Assembly: GCA_028281465.1 (NCBI GenBank)
Contig: JANQJV010000086.1
Span: 1-42,848 of the forward strand
Length of the DNA stretch: 42,848 nt
Origin: Azospirillaceae bacterium
Lineage (GTDB): Bacteria > Pseudomonadota > Alphaproteobacteria > Azospirillales > Azospirillaceae
Direction: 5' to 3'
This document shows, piece by piece, positions 8,674 to 16,805 of the stretch. The notes under the pieces were generated by a model, which saw nothing but the letters and a program-made list of their open reading frames with translations, searched no databases and was not told the origin of the DNA. A program made the translations under genes and the position numbers. Numbering within the stretch: the first letter of the stretch is position 1; each line of letters starts with the position of its first letter.

Positions 8674-9813
8674 CTAGGCAGGAAGACTGAAGCCGGTCCG
8701 GCGGAGTTCGGCAGCAAACTGTTCCACCGATTCCACCGGCACGGTCTGCGGTTCGGCCTCGGTCATGCGCGCGGCCTCCTGCGCCGTGGTCACGTTATCG
8801 AACAGCATCATGAGCGCAAACTCGCCGAAGCTGAGGTGCAGGGTGTCACCTAAGTCGTTCAGGCGACCGACGGCGATGCCACTCTCCGTACGCATGAAAT
8901 CGACGTCGATATCAAGGAACGGCAATGCCGGCGCGGCCCGAGGAGCCGACGGCTCGGACCACTCATATCGCCGGGCGACCTCACGGCCACCGTGGATCAG
9001 AGTCTCTTCCGCCCAAAGGAAGACGGAACGGGCGAAGGTGGCGATCTTGCACGCATATTCAAGCGCCGCCGGGCCACTCGCCTCCGCAGGGGTTCGGTGC
9101 AGCCGCCACATGAGTTCGCTCGGCGTCAAACCGCAGGGACGCATCACCAACCGGCTTTCCCAATCGGCCGGCAGGAGGTCCAGCAGGCGTCTGCGCCACT
9201 TGGGCGTCGGATTGGTCAGGCGATATCCCGCCAGCAAGCCGTCTACAGCGTGGCCAAGCAAATCCTGAGCGGAAAAAACCAGGGACATGTTGTCGCCTTC
9301 CTCACGGTAGCCGGTCATGTCCACTTGCAAGGTTCTGGCCATATGGCGGGCGACGTGCAGCTTCAGGCGGGCCACGTCCTCGCACAACACCAATGTGCCG
9401 GCCGCATTCGGATCGGTCTCCGGCCAGAGTTGCCGGCCTGCCCCCAGGCGGTGCAGCAGCAGCAGTTCGTTCGCGGAAAAACTTGCCGGCAGCGACACCT
9501 CCCAAGGTCCCATAGCCCACTGCCTCAGGCGGGAGCATAACGCATCCAGCGGATCGGTCGGCGCGATCCTCAGGTCGACGATGCAGCGGCCGGCGACGAA
9601 CGACTGTACCTCGTCGGGGGACGCCCCGGCATGCTGGATGCCGGGCGTGACCAAAATAAGATCCACGTCCGACTTCCGGTTGCCGAGACCTTCCGCAAGG
9701 GAACCCACGGCCAAGAGACGGTCACCAGACTCCAGGGGCGTGATGGCGCGCACCCCGTCGACCACCTGGACGAGGTCCGCATCGTGAATGCGCAGAAAGG
9801 TCTCGATATCCAT
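8674..9813 (-). CDS. Nucleotidyltransferase with C-terminal PqqD/RRE-like domain
   Basis: A 379-residue protein. The N-terminal half carries the pol-beta nucleotidyltransferase signature: GS at residues 37-38, then D49-x-D51 (in GSLAEGLGNRKSDVDL) and a third carboxylate at D80 (IVDLRI). All three metal ligands are present, so it is probably active. The central part is helical. The last ~85 residues (from about 295: FLDIDVDFMRTESG, then a turn, LSFGEFALMMLF, TTAQEAARMTEAE, VPVESVEQFAAELRRTGF) follow the strand-strand-helix-helix-helix plan of PqqD-like peptide-binding (RRE) domains. That assignment is by pattern only. It is the third gene of a leftward operon, 38 bp after the diiron protein. 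Uncharacterised nucleotidyltransferases also accompany HprK-like kinases in lasso clusters, which fits the neighbourhood. Confidence 0.7.
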   Translation of the reverse strand: MDIETFLRIHDADLVQVVDGVRAITPLESGDRLLAVGSLAEGLGNRKSDVDLILVTPGIQHAGASPDEVQSFVAGRCIVDLRIAPTDPLDALCSRLRQWAMGPWEVSLPASFSANELLLLHRLGAGRQLWPETDPNAAGTLVLCEDVARLKLHVARHMARTLQVDMTGYREEGDNMSLVFSAQDLLGHAVDGLLAGYRLTNPTPKWRRRLLDLLPADWESRLVMRPCGLTPSELMWRLHRTPAEASGPAALEYACKIATFARSVFLWAEETLIHGGREVARRYEWSEPSAPRAAPALPFLDIDVDFMRTESGIAVGRLNDLGDTLHLSFGEFALMMLFDNVTTAQEAARMTEAEPQTVPVESVEQFAAELRRTGFSLPA

Positions 9814-9851
9814 GGTCGCTTCTGGCCGCCGGCCTTTTGGGATCGACGGGA

Positions 9852-10736
9852 TCAGGAGGCGTGAAAGGCCATCTGCGTGCTACCCGCCTTCGCCCGGCAC
9901 CAGTCGCGCTTGGCACAACATGCAAGGGAGCAGTCGAAAGCGTTGTCTCCAAGCTCTTCAAGCGTGATTTGGTTGAAGTTATGAAAGCGGCGCACGAACA
10001 GCCCCACCACCTTGCGGCGATCCAAATCACGCGCGCGGCGTTCGATGATCACAGCGGTGTAGCCGACATGCGCCAACTCGTCCCGCAAAAGACAGTCCTG
10101 GATGCTCTTGAGTGCCTCCCGGTTCTGCGGCGGGCAATGTAGTCCCAGCGCCTGCCGCTGCAGTACATGGTGGATCGTGGTCCGGATCTCCGCGATGTTC
10201 ATCTGCAGGAAATCGTCCATGGTCGGTTCCTTGGCATAAGGCGACCCCGGGACTGGGGTAAGCGTCTGGTGCATGGAGAACCCAGGTGACAACTGCCGCA
10301 ACTCCCGGCGAAATTCCGGCAATACGGAGCTGGGGAAAACGAGGTCCAGCATCGACAGATACATCAACGAATGCTTGGACTCGTCCACCGCGTGCTGCTT
10401 CAATTGCTCGCGTTCCCCGTCGTCGGCGAAGGCGGCAAGCGACCACAAGCGGCGAGAACCGTCACCCTCGCGTTCCGAATTGGTTATGAGAGACGTCGCC
10501 ATCCACTGCGTGTCCTTGGCGGAGTCGCGGTAGAGCGTGTCGTAAGGTGCGGTGTCGAAAGGCGGCGGCTCCAGCGCCAACGCCTCGGTCATGGCCCCGG
10601 TATAAGTGGGACACTTGCCAAGAGCGCCGAGCATCTCAAGGGAGAGCTCGGCGATCCTGGCGATCCTAGATCCATGGGCTTCCGACATCAGCGCGGCGCT
10701 AGCCCAATCCGCGATTCTGGTCGAGCGCTCGGGCAT
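9852..10736 (-). CDS. Ferritin-like diiron protein
   Basis: A 294-residue, mostly helical protein. Two E-x-x-H motifs, E119-SK-H122 (in VDESKHSL) and E220-LA-H223 (in RDELAHVGY), plus E183 (IAEIRTT) give the four-helix ligand set of ferritin-like diiron oxygenases; the remaining glutamate is probably E88 or E108. The family includes oxygenases and N-oxygenases such as AurF, and desaturases, so an oxidation of the peptide or of the phosphonate is plausible but unproven. The C-terminal 25 residues have four cysteines (C269, C273, C274, C280), which could bind a metal or form disulfides. It is the second gene of the leftward operon, 21 bp after the small peptide gene, with GGTGAGG upstream of its start. 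Confidence 0.75.
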   Translation of the reverse strand: MPERSTRIADWASAALMSEAHGSRIARIAELSLEMLGALGKCPTYTGAMTEALALEPPPFDTAPYDTLYRDSAKDTQWMATSLITNSEREGDGSRRLWSLAAFADDGEREQLKQHAVDESKHSLMYLSMLDLVFPSSVLPEFRRELRQLSPGFSMHQTLTPVPGSPYAKEPTMDDFLQMNIAEIRTTIHHVLQRQALGLHCPPQNREALKSIQDCLLRDELAHVGYTAVIIERRARDLDRRKVVGLFVRRFHNFNQITLEELGDNAFDCSLACCAKRDWCRAKAGSTQMAFHAS

Positions 10737-10757
10737 GTCGACCTCACCCAGGTTAAG

Positions 10758-10979
10758 TTAGTTGACGATCTGCGATTGCGGATCGAATGGAGAGTTAAAC
10801 GCAATGAAGGCCCTATCGGCTTTAGGGAACTTTTGTGCTACCTCATCTTCCGAGGCCTTATCGAGAATCAACTTGCCGTCCTTGATCCGACCGCTGAGGA
10901 CCAACCCCGTGCGATTGTCCGTTACTTCCTTGGCAGCGGCCGTCAGACGTTCGATTTCCTTTCCTTCAAGTGCACTCAT
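10758..10979 (-). CDS. 73-residue peptide, candidate RiPP precursor
   Basis: A short gene with a very strong ribosome binding site (GGAGTTAGGAG just before the ATG) at the head of the leftward operon. The first ~55 residues are charged and soluble (MSALEGKEIERLTAAAKEV, then GRIKDGKLILDKASEDE) like a leader peptide. The last ~18 residues change character: aromatic, proline- and amide-rich, ending FNSPFDPQSQIVN. There is no cysteine. I do not recognise a precursor family. The case for a modified peptide rests on context: a diiron enzyme and a nucleotidyltransferase with an RRE-like end are cotranscribed, and phosphonate enzymes with an AsnB homologue diverge from the same control region. Alternatively it could be a small NHase-like or stress protein subunit. 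Its codons look less GC-rich than those of the neighbours. Confidence 0.6.
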   Translation of the reverse strand: MSALEGKEIERLTAAAKEVTDNRTGLVLSGRIKDGKLILDKASEDEVAQKFPKADRAFIAFNSPFDPQSQIVN

Positions 10980-11007
10980 CTCCTAACTCCTTGTTTTCTG
11001 AGGTTTT

Positions 11008-11037
11008 GTGAGCATATTGCACAGCAATAATGCTCAC
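11008..11037 (-). promoter_or_regulatory. Long inverted repeat in the 5' region of the peptide operon
   Basis: Outer arms GTGAGCAT and ATGCTCAC (8 bp) and inner arms ATTGC and GCAAT (5 bp) pair perfectly around a 3-base loop, with a single unpaired A. It ends 29 bases upstream of the peptide start codon, so on the minus strand it could be an operator or a hairpin in the 5' untranslated RNA. No T run follows, so it is not a standard terminator. Confidence 0.6.
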
Positions 11038-11064
11038 ATCTTGTAGTTAACAGAAGTTGGTCTA

Positions 11065-11084
11065 TCATGAAATTTTCGTCATGA
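11065..11084. promoter_or_regulatory. Paired TCATGA half-sites
   Basis: Two TCATGA hexamers separated by 8 bases make an approximate palindrome. Spacing and position, between the two operons, are compatible with a dimeric regulator binding site. This is inference from symmetry alone. Confidence 0.3.
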
Positions 11085-11381
11085 CAAGGCCTATAAGATA
11101 CTAAATTGCAAAGAAATATCATTATTAATTAAATCAGAACAGATCTCAATTGGGGTTGGATTGAATTATCAATTAAGCCAATATGGATATCAATCAGAAT
11201 ACAATAGGCTATCATCCCATGGATTAGTATACGCCGGCGGGCCTCGGCGATCTCCGGATCGCCGTCCCAGGGCGGCTAATGTCGCTGCAAACAAGGATTT
11301 TTTTCCATATCGGGTGAGGCGACGGACAGTTTGTCATTCAACATCGCGTTCCGTACCGACAATTTTTTCGCTTTCAGTGCA

Positions 11382-11417
11382 TTGTACCTGTACAAAAGCA
11401 GGATTTGCGTTATAATA
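11382..11417 (+). promoter_or_regulatory. Promoter and overlapping operator of the phosphonate operon
   Basis: A consensus -10 box TATAAT (11412-11417) lies 17 bp after TGTACA (11389-11394), a four-of-six match to the -35 consensus, about 30 bp before the aepX start. The -35 region is embedded in a perfect palindrome TTGTACCTGTACAA (11382-11395), which a repressor or activator dimer could occupy. Confidence 0.65.
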
Positions 11418-11446
11418 GGTGTTTCTACACATGGCGGTGAACTGGC

Positions 11447-12742
11447 ATGGGCAAGACGGTTTATGTCCGGGCAGAAGATGATGTGCAGGGTGCACCGTTC
11501 TGCACTCGCGTGGCCACGGCTCGACAATATGGCGACGTCGTGGTGGGTATCGTGACCGATCGGGCTCTGGCCCAAGTCAACCGGCCTGCCCGGCTCGACT
11601 TCGAGGGGCGGCAGCGCATCGTCCTGCAGATGGACGGCGTTGCGCGGGTCGTGGCGCAGGAGGACTTTGATGGTTTAGACACCTTGCGGCGTCTCCAACC
11701 TGACGTTTACGTCTGCGATCTTGATGATGGCGTGGCCAGAAACCCGGGCCTTTTCCTCGCGTCGGCCGGCGAGTGGCAGGGCGAGGTGATCGCCGCGAGC
11801 CAAGGCCCGGCGGGTTCGGAAGTGTGCCAGGTGCTGGACATCGGTTTCGGTGTGACGCCGGCTTTTCGCCTTCGCCAGCTCCGCCGCCTGCTTACCTATT
11901 CCGGCCTGGTTCGCACCATGGAGGTGCACAGCCCGCTTTGTGGCATCATCATTGAGACCGCCGCTGCCGAGCGAGACGGTCAGATGATCGGCTTCGACGC
12001 CATGTGGTCTTCAAGCCTCACCGACGCCACCGTGCGCGGCAAACCCGACAACGAAGTGGTCGACCACAGCACCCGTCTGGCCGGGCTGAACGAACTGTTC
12101 GACGTGACCACGAAGCCAATGCTGTATGACGCCGACACAGGCGGAAAGCCCGAGCATTTCGCTTACACGGTCCGCTCACTGGAGCGCTTGGGCGTCTCGG
12201 CGGTCGTGATCGAGGACAAGATCGGTTTGAAGCGCAATTCCCTGTTGGGCGAGCGCCCCGGCCAGGAACAGGAAAGCATCGACAACTTCTGCCATAAAAT
12301 CAGCACCGGAAAGGCCGCGCAGGCGACCAAGGACTTCGCGGTGATCGGCCGCATCGAAAGCCTGATCCTGAACGCCGGGCTGGAGGATGCGCTTGAACGC
12401 GCCCGCGCTTACGCAAATGCCGGTGCCGACGGGCTCATGATCCACAGCCGCAGCAAGGAGCCGGAGGAGATTTTTTCCTTCTGCAACCGGTTCCGGCGTA
12501 CCGACGGAACCACCGCTCTCGTGGTGGCGCCCACCAGTTACAGCGGCGTCCGTGAAAGCGAACTCCAGGCGCATGGCGTGAACGTCGTGATCTACGCCAA
12601 CCATCTTCTGCGCGCCGCCTACCCGGCCATGCTGAATGCGGCCCAAACCATTCTGGCGCATGGACGCTGCCGAGAGGCGGAGGCGCTATGCATGCCGGTC
12701 GACGCCTTGCTGCGGCTCATTCCGCAGACGTCAGAGCCGTGA
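11447..12742 (+). CDS. aepX: Phosphoenolpyruvate mutase with N-terminal cytidylyltransferase-like domain
   Basis: A 431-residue protein catalysing the committing step of phosphonate synthesis, PEP to phosphonopyruvate, forming the C-P bond. The mutase domain spans about residues 150-430: WSSSLTD (187-193), DADTGGKPEHF (228-238), the diagnostic PEP mutase motif EDKIGLKRNS (256-265) and MIHSRSKEP (331-339). The EDK...NS signature separates it from isocitrate lyase and other superfamily members. The N-terminal ~130 residues align in layout with the cytidylyltransferase-like domain fused to some PEP mutases (KTVYVRAED, GDVVVGIVTDRA, LRRLQPDVYVCDLDDG), but the HxGH nucleotide-binding motif is absent (GAPFCTRV), so that domain is probably inactive. 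First gene of the rightward operon; its stop overlaps the GTG start of aepY. Confidence 0.95.
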   Translation: MGKTVYVRAEDDVQGAPFCTRVATARQYGDVVVGIVTDRALAQVNRPARLDFEGRQRIVLQMDGVARVVAQEDFDGLDTLRRLQPDVYVCDLDDGVARNPGLFLASAGEWQGEVIAASQGPAGSEVCQVLDIGFGVTPAFRLRQLRRLLTYSGLVRTMEVHSPLCGIIIETAAAERDGQMIGFDAMWSSSLTDATVRGKPDNEVVDHSTRLAGLNELFDVTTKPMLYDADTGGKPEHFAYTVRSLERLGVSAVVIEDKIGLKRNSLLGERPGQEQESIDNFCHKISTGKAAQATKDFAVIGRIESLILNAGLEDALERARAYANAGADGLMIHSRSKEPEEIFSFCNRFRRTDGTTALVVAPTSYSGVRESELQAHGVNVVIYANHLLRAAYPAMLNAAQTILAHGRCREAEALCMPVDALLRLIPQTSEP

Positions 12743-13887
12743 TCGTCGCCCGGGCGTTCCTGACTGCCTTGCAGGCGGTGGGCGTACGCTTCTTCACGGG
12801 CGTGCCCGACTCGACCTTGAAGGCGTTCTGCCGGGTTCTTGAAGCCGATATCCCCTCCGACCGGCATGTCGTCGCCGCCAATGAGGGCACCGCCGTTGCC
12901 CTGGCGGCCGGACACTATCTTGCCACCGGGGCCGTCGGCTGCGTCTATATGCAGAATTCCGGTCTCGGCAACGCCGCCAATCCGCTGATATCACTGAATG
13001 CACCAGAGGTCTACGGCATTCCGGTGCTGTTGGTCGTCGGATGGCGCGGCGAGATGGCGGATGGTGTGCAGCTCCGCGACGAGCCCCAGCATGCGATGCA
13101 AGGACGGATCACGCTGTCCATGCTGGACGGCCTCGAGATCGAGCACGTCGTGCTGGGGCCGCGGGATTCGGACCCCGAGGGGATGATACGCGATTTGGTC
13201 GAGCGCGGCCGTTCGCGATCCCGTCCGGTCGCACTCGTCGTGCGACGCGGCTTGCTCGACGGTGCAGGACCCCGGACGCCGATCACGGTAGCGGAGCCGG
13301 CCGTGACACGCGAAGCCGCAGTGGCGCAAGCTCTGGACGCGTTGCCGCCGGAGGCCCTGTGCGTCGCCACCACAGGGAAAGTTGCGCGGGAACTCTACGC
13401 GTATCGGCAGCGCCACGGCACCGACCCCCGGCGCGACTTCCTGATGGTAGGATCCATGGGACACGCGGTTCAGATCGCAGCCGGCGTCGCCTTGGCCCGA
13501 CCCGACCGGCAAGTGGTCTGCATCGACGGCGACGGGGCGATGATTATGCACATGGGCGGTCTGACCACGAGTGCCATCGTACCCAACCTCCTGCATCTGG
13601 TCATGAACAACGGCACCCATGAATCCACCGGCGGAGCCGCGAGCCGGGGCTTTGCCATCGACATGCCGGGTATCGCGCGGGCCTGCGGCTACGCCTTCGC
13701 AGCCCGGGTTGACAGCCTCGGCGAGGTCGCACCAACGGTGCGGCGGGCACTGAAGACGAGCGGGGCATCCTTCCTGGAAATCCGGGTCGCGGCGCGTTCC
13801 CGGCCGGACCTGCCGCGTCCCGAGGGCACGCCCGCCGATGCGAAGCGCATCTTCATGGCCCGGCTCCTGGGCGATGCCGTCGCATGA
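12739..13887 (+). CDS. aepY: Phosphonopyruvate decarboxylase
   Basis: A 382-residue thiamine-diphosphate enzyme that decarboxylates phosphonopyruvate to phosphonoacetaldehyde and so pulls the unfavourable mutase reaction forward. The family opening FFTGVPDSTLKAF is near residues 18-30, ANEGTAVALAAG gives the catalytic Glu region, and the ThDP/Mg motif starts with GDGAMIMHMGG at about 264 and ends with MNN near 290, followed by GTHESTGG. The GTG at 12739 is preferred: it overlaps the aepX stop as GTGA, and the family starts just before this point. An ATG at 12688 would add 17 residues that do not fit. Two motif-complete enzymes in tandem make the phosphonate assignment secure. Confidence 0.95.
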   Translation: MIVARAFLTALQAVGVRFFTGVPDSTLKAFCRVLEADIPSDRHVVAANEGTAVALAAGHYLATGAVGCVYMQNSGLGNAANPLISLNAPEVYGIPVLLVVGWRGEMADGVQLRDEPQHAMQGRITLSMLDGLEIEHVVLGPRDSDPEGMIRDLVERGRSRSRPVALVVRRGLLDGAGPRTPITVAEPAVTREAAVAQALDALPPEALCVATTGKVARELYAYRQRHGTDPRRDFLMVGSMGHAVQIAAGVALARPDRQVVCIDGDGAMIMHMGGLTTSAIVPNLLHLVMNNGTHESTGGAASRGFAIDMPGIARACGYAFAARVDSLGEVAPTVRRALKTSGASFLEIRVAARSRPDLPRPEGTPADAKRIFMARLLGDAVA

Positions 13888-15029
13888 CCGGCGCTTCCGG
13901 CCTGCAGGGCGGCATCGCGCCGGACGCAGCCGCATTCGATCTCGGTCGTCTCGCCGACGCCCTTGGTGAGGTCGGGTTTGGTGAGTATGTTGCTGACCTC
14001 GATCTCCACCGGCCCCGACGCGGCGACTGGGAGCGCCATCGCGACGACGCTCCGAGAGACCTGCAGCCCCTGATCGATCTCTTCCTGTTGGCACGAGGCG
14101 TGGATCCGGAGGCCTTGGACCCTCGGTTCGGGAGCCTGCTTCGCGGGCTGGAGGATCTCGGCCTGGCGATCCGGGGCGACCGGGATATTGCCATGGCGGG
14201 CGGCCTGGTTGTCGTACCGGTCTTCGGTCGCTGGTTGATGTGCCACGCACCGCAACCGAACACCCGGTTCTACTTCGGCGATGACACCGTGGCGCTCCTG
14301 ACGCGCCTCACGCCTCCGGCCGGCGGGCGATGCCTCGACCTTTGCAGCGGGCCGGGCATGCTCGCGCTGCACGCGGCGGGAATTGCGGATGAGGTGGTTG
14401 CGGTGGAACGGACGGCGGTGGCGGCGCAGCTCGCCCGCATGAACCTGCGTCTCAATCGGCTGGAGCACAGGGTCAGGGTATACGAAGGAGACCTCTACGC
14501 GCCGGTTCAGGGCGAGACCTTTGACTTTGTCGTCGCAAACCCGCCGATGCTCCCCGTCCCGCCGGGCCTGGACGGTGGCCCGATCGGGCTTGGCGGGACG
14601 GACGGGTTCCGGCTGACCCGGCGGATTCTGGCCGGCCTCCCCGCGGCATTGCGGCCTGGAGGCGTGGCCCAGATCATCGGTCTGTCGCTCAGCGACGGCA
14701 CCACCCCCCTTGGAATCGAGCACCTTACGGATGCGGCGAGCGGCCATTTTGACCTGACCGTCAGCATCTTGTCTCACGTCTCCGCCGATGCCGGGACGGC
14801 CTGTTTCGACGCTTTGGCAGCGACGATCGCTCAAATTTCAGGCACGGAGATCACTCGCGTCCGCAGGGCATGCCGCACACATCTGCAGCAGTCGGGAGCG
14901 ACCGGGCTCTGCCACCTCTTCATCCATGCTCGCCATCGGCGGGGCGAGGGACCGGGACGCCTCGCGGTGATCGACGTCTCGTCCACCAACCGTGAACGCG
15001 ACTGGCGTTGGAGGGGATATGCACCCTGA
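13884..15029 (+). CDS. Class I SAM-dependent methyltransferase
   Basis: A 381-residue protein starting in an ATGA overlap with the aepY stop. The SAM-binding motif I is LDLCSGPGML (151-160), motif II ends in VVAVER (about 171-176), and VVANPPM (216-222) is the NPPY-type motif seen in methyltransferases acting on planar amide or amino nitrogen (HemK/PrmC and RsmC-like groups). The N-terminal ~140 residues form an extra domain, as in RsmC/RlmG or PrmC relatives. In this operon an N-methylation of an amide, amine or peptide group of the phosphonate product is the natural guess, but substrate cannot be read from the sequence. O-methylation is not excluded. Translational coupling to aepY and to the dioxygenase ties it firmly to the pathway. 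Confidence 0.8.
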   Translation: MTGASGLQGGIAPDAAAFDLGRLADALGEVGFGEYVADLDLHRPRRGDWERHRDDAPRDLQPLIDLFLLARGVDPEALDPRFGSLLRGLEDLGLAIRGDRDIAMAGGLVVVPVFGRWLMCHAPQPNTRFYFGDDTVALLTRLTPPAGGRCLDLCSGPGMLALHAAGIADEVVAVERTAVAAQLARMNLRLNRLEHRVRVYEGDLYAPVQGETFDFVVANPPMLPVPPGLDGGPIGLGGTDGFRLTRRILAGLPAALRPGGVAQIIGLSLSDGTTPLGIEHLTDAASGHFDLTVSILSHVSADAGTACFDALAATIAQISGTEITRVRRACRTHLQQSGATGLCHLFIHARHRRGEGPGRLAVIDVSSTNRERDWRWRGYAP

Positions 15030-16047
15030 AGCACTGGGGCCGGGGACCCGCCCCCCGCGCCTTTCCAAACCAATCGGTGATCCTGACGGTGCCTGGGGAA
15101 CCGGTGGCAAAAATGTGATCCTGCCGATCCCGACGGATGTGCTGGAAGAGCTGGAGCGCCATCGCCCGCTTCTGGACGCAGCCGTGCCCCCGCACGGCAT
15201 GACGGTGGACAACACGCCGCTGCCCGCGCTTCGGCAGCATGCGGCAGAACTTCTCAGGACGCGCTTGGACGCCAGACTCGGCTTTATCATTCTGCGGGGA
15301 ATCGAGTCGACCCGCTTCCCGCCGCCAGCGGCTGAGAACATCTTTTGGCGGTTTTGTGCCGCGCTCGGCGATCCCCTGGCGCAGCGGGGGGATGGGATCC
15401 GCTTCGGCCGCGTTGCGAACCTCGGCCTGCCGGCCTCGGCCCGCCCCCGTTACCACGAGACCGGAGTCGGAGGTTCGGTGCACACAGATAGCCCGATCAT
15501 GGCCGAGGTGGCCGATTTGGTGGGCCTTCTGTGCATTCGGGGGGCTGCGGCAGGCGGAGAGAGCAAGTTCGTCAGCGTCGCCCGCGTCCATGACATCCTC
15601 TTGTCCCATGCCGAAGACCTGCTGGCAGAGCTTTACGAACCGTTTTTCTTCGACCGCAGGGTCAAACCGGAAGACGTTTCGCCGTCCAACCCGGCCGTGT
15701 TGCAGGCGCCGATCTTCACCTACGATCCAACCCTTGGCACGCGCGGACTCAGGCTGCGGTGGCAACCGGAATACGTGTGGGAGGCTCCCGGGTTGCCGGA
15801 CGTGCCGGCCCTCGGCGAACGGCAGCAGCTTGCACTGCATCTGCTCGAAGGCGTGCTTGAGGATCGCGCGGACGCCATTACCCTGCGGGTGCGCATGCAG
15901 CCTGGTGACATGCAGTTCCTCAACAATCACACGGTTGCGCACGGCCGCACTCCGTTCCTCGACGATCCTGGAGGCATGGAGGGCGCCGGCCCCAACCCAT
16001 CGACGCGCAGGGAGATGCGCCGCGTCTGGTTGCGCCGCCGTTGCTGA
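15019..16047 (+). CDS. TauD/TfdA-like Fe(II)/2-oxoglutarate dioxygenase
   Basis: About 342 residues from the ATG at 15019, which has GGAG five bases upstream and overlaps the methyltransferase end by 11 bp; a GTG at 14992 would add nine residues. The iron ligands are visible: H155-x-D157 (in VHTDSP) and the distal His in NNHTVAHGRTPF (H308), followed by the 2-oxoglutarate-binding Arg in the terminal RREMRRVWLRR. The NNHxxxHGR form and C-terminal WLR are typical of the TauD/TfdA superfamily, as in TfdA-like enzymes of phosphonate pathways. It probably hydroxylates or oxidatively cleaves a carbon of the phosphonate or its conjugate. In other phosphonate clusters such enzymes hydroxylate the carbon next to phosphorus. 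Confidence 0.88.
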   Translation: MHPEALGPGTRPPRLSKPIGDPDGAWGTGGKNVILPIPTDVLEELERHRPLLDAAVPPHGMTVDNTPLPALRQHAAELLRTRLDARLGFIILRGIESTRFPPPAAENIFWRFCAALGDPLAQRGDGIRFGRVANLGLPASARPRYHETGVGGSVHTDSPIMAEVADLVGLLCIRGAAAGGESKFVSVARVHDILLSHAEDLLAELYEPFFFDRRVKPEDVSPSNPAVLQAPIFTYDPTLGTRGLRLRWQPEYVWEAPGLPDVPALGERQQLALHLLEGVLEDRADAITLRVRMQPGDMQFLNNHTVAHGRTPFLDDPGGMEGAGPNPSTRREMRRVWLRRRC

Positions 16048-16107
16048 GTCCACCTCCCCAATCCGTAGCGTCTCCCCCAGGTACCGAAAATAGAGCCGGA
16101 TCATGCA

Positions 16108-16803
16108 ATGCAAGCCTTGATTCTCGCCGCGGGATGCGGATCACGCCTCAAGGCCGTCACCGAGGGTCGGCCCAAGGGCCTTGTCGACGTCGGCGGCACG
16201 GCGTTACTCGATCGCCAGATCGCGACGCTCGCCGCAGCCGGCATCCGACGAATCTGCCTCGTGACCGGCTACGAACACGCCCAGTTGGAACAGCGGTTCG
16301 GCCAACGGGTCGAATACCGCCACAATCCGTTTTTCCAACAGTCGAACAACCTGGTGAGCTTCCTTTTTGCCCGGGACTGGATCCGGGAGGGTTCCCTGGT
16401 CCTGTACGCCGACCTTCTATATGGCCCGGACATTCTGGAGCTCGCGTTGGCGGCGCAGGGCGACGTCAGCCTCCTGGTCGATCGGTCGGCCGTGGTGCCG
16501 GGGCACGCGCTCGTATCCATGGAAGGAAACCTTGTGCGCAGGATCGGACGAGACCTGCCAGGAAAGACTACCGACGCGCGCTTCATCGGTATCGCCCGTT
16601 TTTCCCAGCGGGGTCTGGACGCCTTCCTGCCAGAACTGGAGACGGCGGCCAAGGCTGGCCAACTCGATCAATACTACACGGTTGGCGTGGACGCCCTTGC
16701 GGCGCGGGGTTATCCCGTGGAAGCCGTGGAGGTGGACGGCAAAGCATGGCTGGAGATTGACACCCCCGAGGATCTCCGAAACGCACGAGAAACGTGGGGT
16801 TAG
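16108..16803 (+). CDS. NTP-transferase-type nucleotidyltransferase
   Basis: A 231-residue single-domain protein of the sugar-phosphate nucleotidyltransferase fold. The signature LAAGCGSRL with PKGLVDVGG (residues 6-30) binds the nucleotide; LDRQIATLAAAGI, then VTGYEHAQL and the metal-binding Asp in VLYADLLYG (about 98-106) follow the LicC/PntC-like plan. Family members make CDP-choline (LicC) or CMP-aminoethylphosphonate (PntC), and others make NDP-sugars. Next to aepX/aepY, activation of a phosphonate as its CMP ester is the leading inference. It lies 60 bp after the dioxygenase and only 2 bp before the asparagine synthetase homologue. Confidence 0.85.
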   Translation: MQALILAAGCGSRLKAVTEGRPKGLVDVGGTALLDRQIATLAAAGIRRICLVTGYEHAQLEQRFGQRVEYRHNPFFQQSNNLVSFLFARDWIREGSLVLYADLLYGPDILELALAAQGDVSLLVDRSAVVPGHALVSMEGNLVRRIGRDLPGKTTDARFIGIARFSQRGLDAFLPELETAAKAGQLDQYYTVGVDALAARGYPVEAVEVDGKAWLEIDTPEDLRNARETWG

Positions 16804-16805
16804 CC

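Larger units (their letters stand above)
10980..11446. promoter_or_regulatory. AT-rich divergent control region
   Basis: A 467-bp gap between the leftward peptide operon and the rightward phosphonate operon, visibly AT-rich (especially about 11000-11220) against GC-rich flanks. It contains a long hairpin/palindrome at 11008-11037, a TCATGA repeat pair at 11065-11084, and a promoter with an overlapping palindrome at 11382-11417. No gene is convincing inside it. Such a shared region would allow both operons to be switched together by a regulator not encoded in the window's island. Confidence 0.6.

Noticed and set aside
14920-16113. 397-codon open frame antisense to the dioxygenase
   Set aside because: It covers the dioxygenase and the end of the methyltransferase gene, both of which have catalytic motifs; the antisense translation shows none.
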